From Diospyros lotus (taxonomy: Eukaryota; Streptophyta; Magnoliopsida; Ericales; Ebenaceae), in contig NC_068341.1 in the NCBI RefSeq assembly GCF_014633365.1, positions 6,014,001 to 6,078,000 on the forward strand: DNA of 64,000 nt, read 5' to 3'. Below are positions 58,401 through 61,364 of the stretch, in pieces; position 1 is the first letter of the stretch; each line of letters starts with the position of its first letter. The notes below the pieces were generated by a model. That model did no database searches and had not been told where the DNA came from. It saw only the letters and a list, made by a program, of their open reading frames with translations. Position numbers and translations under genes: made by a program.

Positions 58401-59837
58401 TTCAAATGGAAGAGATCAAAGCTAAGGGCCACAGAATGCAGTTCATCAATTCTGTCTCTGAAACAGATGGTGTTTAATGGATTTCAACGTGCTGTATAGG
58501 ATGGTAGCTTATCTATTCTATTTAAGGATATACATAAAAGATCTTGTTCTGGAAACTTTACGTGATTGTTTGGTCAATGCAATACGTGTCTCCTGTGTTA
58601 TTATTCCATACAATTTTGTCTTATTTGATTATCGATTATGCATACTGTGTAATATCCATATTAAATGTGATTATTTATGAAGCAAAATCTGATGTATTTG
58701 ATGTTCACCAGTTATTCGCCATACTTTTTTCTACTTCATTGTGCAGGAAGAGGAGTTGTATGAAATTGATGTCCCCTTGAAATTCATAGCCTCTGTGGGT
58801 GCTAGAATTCATGGGTTAGCATGCTGGTTTGATGTATTGTTTAATGGCAGGTAATCACTTGATCACGATCATCAATGTTTGTGTTTGCGTCCACTACCGA
58901 CTGTTCGATAATTTATTGTGGATTTCATTTAATATTCAGATGTTCTTATCTCTGTGAATTCATTCTCTACAGCACTGTACAAAGGTGGCTGAGCACGGCT
59001 CCTGGTGCACCTACAACCCACTGGTATCAACTGCGTTGTGTCCTCTCACAGCCTCTTTATGTTATGCCAGGACAAGAAATTACAGGCCGACTTCACCTGA
59101 TTGCACACAGTGCTCAGAGTTATACTATTTACCTGACAATGTCAAGTTAGTATTTGTGTGTTGCATTTATTGTCACTGTGTTTCAGTAATGATCTGATTA
59201 GTCGTAAATTGAATAGCTAAAATGTGGGGACCTGGTGCTGATCAAGGAGGAATACTTCAGACGTCATCCTGCAAACTTGATCTCAAAGAGCCCTACTACC
59301 GAATGTCTCAACCACAAGCCTACCCAATTGCCCAAGATCAGCCAACACATCATCTAGTAAATACACAGGTATTTGCTCCTTGTGATTTTTTTAACTGCAG
59401 CGAATTGTTTTCTAAGCATTGTCTATAGGATGTTCCTACCTTTTGTTTCCGTGGTCAAGAATCCTGTATTATCATGGAATAATGTGAACTAACTCTACCA
59501 AGCCTCAATCTCATATGGGTGTCGGCTACACACATTTCTAGTCTTATCATAAAACAAGCCTCTTTCAGAATAGATATGAAAAGATTTTTTAACAAACGAA
59601 CAATTTTAATCGCCCTAAGAAGCAGAACTTATCTGGTCATCTGTACTGCAACTGTTTGTTATCTAATATCTATCATGAAAAGCCAACAATTAAACGCGAA
59701 GTTCAATGCGTAAATTGTTGCATTTTGTGCGTCATTGGGTTTTCTCCTTGCAGGATATACAAATACAATCCCAGGATGAAGATGGTTCTGAATTGATGCA
59801 GCAACCATTTCAAAATTCAGATGCTGACCTCCAATAA
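19419..59837 (+). CDS. PRMT4: Protein arginine methyltransferase 4 (PRMT4/CARM1), 15 exons
   Basis: A type I enzyme transfers methyl groups from S-adenosylmethionine to arginine, making asymmetric dimethylarginine (on histone H3 in this family). Exons with GT-AG borders and consistent phase: 19419-19625, 20444-20506, 20804-20906, 38091-38234, 38425-38528, 38629-38727, 38823-38892, 40000-40096, 40325-40379, 41154-41237, 42318-42395, 58747-58850, 58973-59145, 59217-59368, 59754-59837. They sum to 1617 bases, or 538 residues, the usual plant PRMT4 length. An N-terminal PH-like region (1-140) precedes [12 protein letters not shown] motif [10 protein letters not shown] (191-199), AVEAS with Glu217, the double-E loop (Glu261 and Glu270 in [15 protein letters not shown]) and the THW loop (418-420). 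The catalytic residues are intact, so the gene looks functional despite introns 3 (17.2 kb) and 11 (16.4 kb) filled with nested transposons. Whether this is the 4a or 4b paralogue is not decidable. Confidence 0.93.
20907..22263. other. PRMT4 intron 3, unique 5' part
   Basis: AT-rich intron sequence with no gene. A probable MITE lies at its right end. The original intron was probably about 2.2 kb: this part plus 37290-38090. Confidence 0.6.
21971..22254. mobile_element. Probable MITE with GGAATGG-type inverted ends
   Basis: The left end reads GTGTTTTGATTGGGCAATGG, AGTGGAAATGG. The right end, read on the other strand, is CCTTGTTTGGGAGAAAGTAA, followed by AAATGGAAATGAGTGGAATGG. These imperfect inverted ends, rich in GGAATGG-like motifs, are common in plant MITEs. 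No coding capacity. The target duplication is not clear. Confidence 0.4.
22264..22571 (+). repeat. 5' LTR of element A
   Basis: The LTR runs from TGTCATGACCCC to GGTTGTGTCA. The TATA box TATAAATA (22359-22366) lies inside a 20-bp inverted repeat (ACAGCCTA at 22353-22360, TAGGCTGT at 22365-22372), and a CT-rich stretch follows. Confidence 0.88.
23187..23651 (+). CDS. Element A ORF, not Gag or Pol (part)
   Basis: An uninterrupted 154-codon frame in element A. I do not recognise a domain. It has amphipathic helical stretches ([20 protein letters not shown] at about residues 50-70) and a low-cysteine, acidic C-terminal part. The same element seems to have continued past the C insertion site: the duplicated target lies in a frame reading AIKQEV before the insertion, and [17 protein letters not shown] with further acidic and then strongly basic residues after it (33060-33500), ending in KAGIG. 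Similar KAGIG tails end the unrelated-to-pol frames of elements G and H. The start codon is uncertain and expression is unknown. Confidence 0.4.
   Translation: MGLDFCRQILTIDSSWLYDSWKQLKRQLRNCYVRGEFSRIGMVEMENRFHEKVDNLCKKLDILMILISLTFNISLLEEFFPRSIAEPIPARVDILPKTPNLQEANDSTKVNQEFLTVGSFIGGEGGAGLLPQISNLLETEEQFELKNNIDSSDF
23692..24055 (-). repeat. 3' LTR of chromovirus C, main part
   Basis: Matches the right LTR from TGTCAC to GAACATTA. The remaining 37 bases of this LTR (28192-28228, GCAAAAAATTTAAATAGCC onward) lie beyond the LINE inserted in it. Confidence 0.82.
24868..25571. mobile_element. 704-bp non-autonomous hAT element
   Basis: The ends are inverted (TAGGGTTGGCAATGG and, on the other strand, TAGGGATGGCAATTA). 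The flanking 8-bp duplications TACACCAT (24860-24867) and TACACAAT (25572-25579) differ at one base; eight bases is the hAT hallmark. The intact LINE copy at 14120 shows the empty site. The subterminal regions are rich in GGTTTGGTTTTGG-type motifs and the centre is AT-rich. There is no transposase. Confidence 0.85.
25910..26601 (+). mobile_element. LTR plus leader fragment (element I) inside the LINE
   Basis: A 396-bp LTR (25910-26305; TGTCATGTCCC to GTTCATGACA, with TATAAAAAG near 26071) is followed by a perfect initiator-Met primer site TGGTATCAGAGC (26308-26319) and about 280 bases of leader. The LINE sequence then resumes at ATTGTTGATCTACC. The 3' part and second LTR are absent, so this is a truncated copy. 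The leader resembles the leaders of elements A and B. Confidence 0.75.
27972..28126. mobile_element. 155-bp hAT-like MITE
   Basis: Inverted ends CATGATTGTTAAA and, on the other strand, CAATGTTGTTAAAA are flanked by 8-bp duplications CCTTTAGG (27964-27971) and CCTCTAGG (28127-28134). The uninterrupted LINE copy near 15830 has the single CCTCTAGG. The inside repeats the motif ACGATTTTAC. It shares its ends with the 999-bp element at 34411. Confidence 0.8.
28323..32496 (-). pseudogene. Chromovirus C gag-pol remnants
   Basis: In minus-strand order: Gag coiled coil ([20 protein letters not shown], about 32430), Gag core ([16 protein letters not shown], about 32090), zinc knuckle [14 protein letters not shown] (about 31740), retroviral-type protease with intact [10 protein letters not shown] (about 31520), decayed reverse transcriptase (31000-30400), the YLGHLI and [16 protein letters not shown] region (30350-30180), RNase H remnants, integrase zinc finger [12 protein letters not shown] and CDICKRC (about 29500-29380), integrase core [13 protein letters not shown] and [14 protein letters not shown] (29110-28990), and a chromodomain-like end LVKWEHRD (about 28350). 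Many stops and frameshifts break it, especially in the reverse transcriptase. No part looks preserved. Confidence 0.85.
32627..33054 (-). repeat. 5' LTR of chromovirus C
   Basis: A 428-bp LTR. It matches 23692-24055 plus 28192-28228 over its whole length, with scattered substitutions and small indels. On the minus strand it starts TGTCAC and ends AATGACA. Confidence 0.85.
33060..33496 (+). pseudogene. Element A ORF, C-terminal part after insertion C
   Basis: Directly after the right copy of the C target duplication the frame continues with acidic, then Lys/Arg-rich, residues ([16 protein letters not shown], later [15 protein letters not shown]). It is interrupted by a TAG near 33178 and at least one more stop or shift near 33390. 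The basic tail and terminal KAGIG are shared with elements G and H. Confidence 0.4.
33533..33816 (+). repeat. 5' LTR of element B
   Basis: A 284-bp LTR from TGTCACAACCC to GGTCTTGACA. TATATAAA at about 33641 is the likely TATA box, with CT-rich DNA downstream. It aligns with 36624-36910 end to end with few differences; the right copy has a short extra duplication of ACACCCTAG near its end. Confidence 0.88.
34411..35409. mobile_element. 999-bp non-autonomous hAT element
   Basis: Inverted ends CAAGGTTGTTAAAATC and, on the other strand, CATTGTTGTTAAAATC. The 8-bp target duplications are GACGTACG (34403-34410) and GACGTAGG (35410-35417). The interior is AT-rich; the short frames in it do not resemble a transposase. 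Its ends match those of the 155-bp MITE at 27972, so the two probably used the same transposase. Confidence 0.83.
35677..36435 (+). CDS. Gag-like protein of element B
   Basis: An open frame of 252 codons with no stop. Residues about 45-150 match the retrotransposon Gag core. Compare [20 protein letters not shown] with [20 protein letters not shown] of element F, followed by [12 protein letters not shown] and [13 protein letters not shown]. The C-terminal half is Glu/Lys-rich and lacks the CCHC zinc knuckle that F, C and E have, so RNA binding would have to be different or absent. The true start may lie upstream, where the hAT insertion and decay obscure the frame. Its intact state may simply reflect recent insertion. 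Confidence 0.6.
   Translation: MWGPLEVVTEAKLQGIEPRRWIQELQILGVVLTNKLKGQSSKFDEFLIKFTKKDQVGDESYNKEFNKLKHEDLVMEYWVKFEKLKVWALHSLPTLNESYFVSRFTNGLNVTLRLMVNTLCPMTAEQAVEKARLQELALEAICRKHGLPLKSFLKSSQQDKGNSMATLSLQQEVNELPTMEQKIQEVKDNPIEEIFREDEEVEDVANAGKEKITTNDIVGDFIAVEEAKELVLILVEGNEGSTSNEFEKPAEQ
36624..36910 (+). repeat. 3' LTR of element B
   Basis: A 287-bp partner of the LTR at 33533. It starts TGTCACGACCC after the polypurine tract and ends GGTCTTGACA at the junction with element A sequence. Confidence 0.88.
36935..37284 (+). repeat. 3' LTR of element A
   Basis: 350 bp, longer than the 308-bp left LTR mainly because of a perfect 32-bp tandem duplication (37059-37090 and 37091-37122, starting GAATAAGGGC). 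The TATA dyad is conserved at 37031-37050. Confidence 0.88.
37290..38090. other. PRMT4 intron 3, unique 3' part
   Basis: AT-rich intron sequence that ends in the acceptor TTCCTTCCAG. No gene or further element is seen. Confidence 0.6.
39077..39116 (+). repeat. RTE 3'-tail relic in PRMT4 intron 7
   Basis: AGAATTCATGTAGCTGACCC, then CACCTAATGGGATTAAGG, is the reverse complement of the RTE tail at 13320-13370, with few changes. Only the tail is present. The rest of intron 7 (38893-39999) is AT-rich; 39400-39740 may hold another decayed MITE, without clear ends. Confidence 0.6.
40582..40935. mobile_element. MITE-like element with nested inverted repeats, PRMT4 intron 9
   Basis: The ends are inverted: AATCATGCTACATGTACATC on the left and, read on the other strand, GACCATGCTACTTGTACATC on the right, with about 18 of 21 matches. 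Inside, a second inverted set built on GTGTAGCCCAAGGTGTA and GCCTTGGGCTACAC appears near 40715, 40803 and 40895. This suggests one copy inserted in, or duplicated within, another. No coding capacity; target duplication unclear. Confidence 0.6.
41077..41103. repeat. (TTA)n microsatellite
   Basis: About nine TTA units in PRMT4 intron 9, some 50 bases ahead of the exon 10 acceptor. Confidence 0.9.
42983..43263 (-). repeat. 3' LTR of chromovirus E
   Basis: A 281-bp block from TGTCAAGTCC to GTCATGACA. It aligns with 55397-55489 and 57483-57731, including the distinctive run CTGCCTTCTAACCGAATCAT. It lacks about 50 bases present in the right LTR after the GAGAGA tract. Confidence 0.85.
43967..45217 (-). 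pseudogene. Element H ORF of unknown function
   Basis: Minus-strand frames 45217-45026, 44667-44260 and 44281-43967 seem to be parts of one broken gene. Visible features: [11 protein letters not shown] (about 45030) matching [11 protein letters not shown] in [25 protein letters not shown] (from about 44640; first 20 residues [20 protein letters not shown]) matching [20 protein letters not shown] in G; and a basic end [22 protein letters not shown]. No catalytic motif, zinc knuckle or membrane segment was recognised. Frameshifts and stops make this copy non-functional. Confidence 0.5.
45240..47129. other. Element H leader region without genes
   Basis: Non-coding internal part of H between its primer site and its ORF. 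It is moderately GC-rich, with many CAATCG and CTTCAATTC-like motifs but no frame above about 85 codons with recognisable similarity. The corresponding region of element G (51150-52620) has the same character. Confidence 0.5.
47505..49102 (-). pseudogene. Chromovirus E reverse transcriptase to integrase remnants
   Basis: From 49102 leftward: [20 protein letters not shown]; the palm motif reads VFFYDILIY, so the first of the two catalytic aspartates is Tyr. Then YLGHII, the connection domain [10 protein letters not shown] and RNase H-like [21 protein letters not shown] 229-codon frame (49108-48419) is intact over this stretch. The integrase zinc finger [18 protein letters not shown] (about 48000) is followed directly by sequence near the C-terminal end ([19 protein letters not shown] at 47590-47520). 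The DDE core is therefore absent. The remaining chromodomain end lies beyond element H at 43488-43290 ([10 protein letters not shown]). Confidence 0.82.
49103..52999 (-). mobile_element. Non-autonomous LTR retrotransposon G nested in E
   Basis: LTRs at 49103-49478 and 52624-52999 (376 bp each) differ at roughly one base in ten by eye. The target duplication ATGAC is perfect (49098-49102 and 53000-53004) and lies in the reverse transcriptase of E. The primer site is slightly decayed (TGGCATCAGAGA on the minus strand). The purine-rich CTCTCAAAGAGGGAGGAATTG (first 20 bases CTCTCAAAGAGGGAGGAATT), read on the minus strand, precedes the 3' LTR, as in elements A and H. The internal region has no gag or pol. 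Confidence 0.85.
49540..50960 (-). pseudogene. Element G ORF of unknown function, KAGIG tail
   Basis: A chain of overlapping minus-strand frames (50706-50266, 50339-50055, 50073-49816, 49803-49540) looks like one protein of about 390 residues with two frameshifts and one stop. Order: an N-terminal part with [20 protein letters not shown] (about 50800), a charged middle with [20 protein letters not shown] (about 50350), a distinct segment [20 protein letters not shown] (about 49950), and a basic end [20 protein letters not shown] followed by GIG. I recognise no known domain. The middle and tail are shared with H, the tail with A. Confidence 0.5.
53005..53320 (-). pseudogene. Chromovirus E reverse transcriptase, N-terminal part
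   Basis: The minus strand reads fragments of the fingers and palm: [40 protein letters not shown] and YHQIRM. It ends at LYKFAV exactly at the G insertion site and resumes at 49102 with MPFELTNAP. Confidence 0.75.
53320..55352 (-). pseudogene. Chromovirus E gag and protease remnants
   Basis: In minus-strand order: a leader with Gag N-terminal pieces (55350-54840, including [11 protein letters not shown]), a decayed Gag core (54800-54400), the zinc knuckle [14 protein letters not shown] (about 54220), an acidic linker ([11 protein letters not shown]), and a protease region with [10 protein letters not shown] (about 53980). The catalytic Asp of the protease motif reads Asn there. The linker to reverse transcriptase (53622-53320) carries [11 protein letters not shown] and HSIHLKPN. 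Several frameshifts and stops separate these blocks. Confidence 0.8.
55490..57390 (-). mobile_element. Gag-only LTR retrotransposon F nested in the 5' LTR of E
   Basis: LTRs at 55490-55767 and 57114-57390 share start (TGTCAGATCC versus TGTTGGATCC in plus orientation) and end (AATATTGCA). A perfect initiator-Met primer site TGGTATCAGAGC is on the minus strand (plus 57099-57110), and the purine tract GAGGAAGGAAG precedes the left LTR. Only Gag lies between, so this is a second TR-GAG type element of about 1.9 kb. About 90 extra bases (57391-57482) of unclear origin separate it from resumed E sequence. AGAGA on both sides could be the target duplication but lies in GA-rich DNA. Confidence 0.78.
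55855..57031 (-). pseudogene. Element F Gag with zinc knuckle
   Basis: The minus strand encodes a coiled coil ([20 protein letters not shown], about 56960), a linker with [11 protein letters not shown], the Gag core ([52 protein letters not shown]; 56590-56200) and a CCHC zinc knuckle [14 protein letters not shown] (about 55970). It ends in an acidic run and a stop at 55855, with no protease. Breaks: an in-frame TAG near 56845, a frameshift between about 56640 and 56594, and a one-base shift at 56172 where a stop and an ATG overlap as ATGA. Confidence 0.75.
57483..57731 (-). repeat. 5' LTR of chromovirus E, right part
   Basis: The continuation of the LTR begun at 55397, after the F insertion. 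It ends GGTTGTGACA and is followed at once by the target duplication AACTA. Confidence 0.82.
57737..58746. other. PRMT4 intron 11, unique 3' part
   Basis: AT-rich intron DNA ending in the acceptor TCATTGTGCAG before exon 12. No gene or element recognised. With 42396-42977 this gives an ancestral intron of about 1.6 kb. Confidence 0.6.
59495..59542 (-). repeat. RTE 3'-tail relic in PRMT4 intron 14
   Basis: CCAAGCCTCAATCTCATATG followed by GGTGTCGGCTACACACATTT resembles the RTE tail at 13320 (CCAGCCTTTATCCCACTATG, then TGGGGTCGGCTACATGAATT). Only this short part is recognisable. Confidence 0.45.
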
Positions 59838-61364
59838 GTTAACCTGCTAATAGGCGTCCCAGTTTGGCAGGTTTGAAGCTTCCAAACATTCCCAAGGATG
59901 CAGGGGATGGGCATCAGACATCCGTGTTTTCAATCACCTTTTCTTCGACCCCAACTGATTCGCCTGTAAATTAGATGAAAGCTAGCTGAACCATTGTTTA
60001 CCTGAGGGCTGCGCGGCCACCCTGTAGAATATCAAAAGTTTATGACCCGTTAATTTATCAAATGTCTTGGTTCAAATAATGCTAATATGGGTAATATGGG
60101 GTTGGAGAACGTTGGAATCTTCAGGTTTTTGAGAAAGTTGTTTGATGCTTGTTCTCGTCTATTGGGTGCCGTGTTGCTAGTATTTGTTACCAAGGCAAAA
60201 TCTGTTCTCGAAAAAAAAAAAAAAAAAAAAAAAAATCTAGTAGCAAATATATCCTGAAAAAAAAAAAGAGACAAAAATCAAGCTGTTGAGTTGCCCCCCG
60301 AGAAATCAGTTTGTTTCTCAATGTTTTGCTTTCAAAATTGAATTGTCTCATTTAGAATCTGAAGATGATATCCATTGTTCCTTTCCAACCCTCCAACAAA
60401 CTTCACCCATTATGTCTGGATGAGGTCCCATGTCCCATCGTAATATGAATCTGAGGAACGTAGTATGAAAAGACAAATGGAAAAGAATTTTAGATGAGGT
60501 GCTGATCTTCTCTTTTTTTTTCTTACCTTCTTTCAGTTTAGAGTTTTCAGCTGCTTGCAGAAAGTGAGCAATTGATTCCCCCCCGGGGGGGTTTTGAAAC
60601 ATTTGGGAGGGGAGAGAGCTATAATGAATGATGGATCTGGGACCAGCTCTCTCTTATCTAGATGTATCTCTGGATCTGCCTCTGATTAATTCACTCTCTT
60701 ATTTTCATTTGTCTCTTTATGTAGCCATTTTTGCAGTTTCTCTATTTTTTTTTTTAAAATTGGGTTTTCTTATTTCCTCCTCCATACCCAAAAGCTCTTA
60801 ACAAATTTTGAGAAATTTTTGTAATTTTGAGGACATCCTTTCTTTACGCAGTTTTTGCTCTTCAAATGAACACTTTTTAGATGCTATTGCCTCTTGAAAA
60901 TATAAAGTTCCATTTAATTTTTAATTTTTAATTTATTTTTATTTTAATAATTTATTTTAAAAATTAAAAAATACATTCTATTTAAAATTTTAAGAATAAT
61001 TTTTTAATCATATTTAATAAATTAAAATTATTTAATACTAATATATTATTAAGAAACATATACACTTTAAAGTTGATCGGCGAATCTTATAATATTTTTT
61101 CTCATTATAAAAATAAAATATAAATAAATTATCCTATCTTTTTTGTATTTTGATTGTTTTGATTAAAATCAGTTAAAATAATTTTTTGTTATCTTAAAAT
61201 TTTTTTTATTTATTTTCCAAAATATATTTTACAACAAAGTAAACATATTTTTACTATTTTAAAAACTAAAAATAATCTGAAAACAGTAAAAAGAACGGCC
61301 TAACATTTTGAGATCGATTAAACAAAAGGGAGCCATTGGGAAGACGAAGAAAAAGAGCACCTAA
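59838..61364. other. PRMT4 3' UTR and intergenic DNA before TOC159
   Basis: 59838 to about 60100 is the likely PRMT4 3' UTR. A poly(A) run of about 24 is at 60211-60234. A C7G7 palindrome is at 60578-60591. 60890-61290 is very AT-rich, with TTTTAAAATAG-like motifs typical of decayed MITE or Mutator ends. The last 70 bases belong to the convergent TOC159 3' UTR. No additional gene is seen. Confidence 0.5.
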
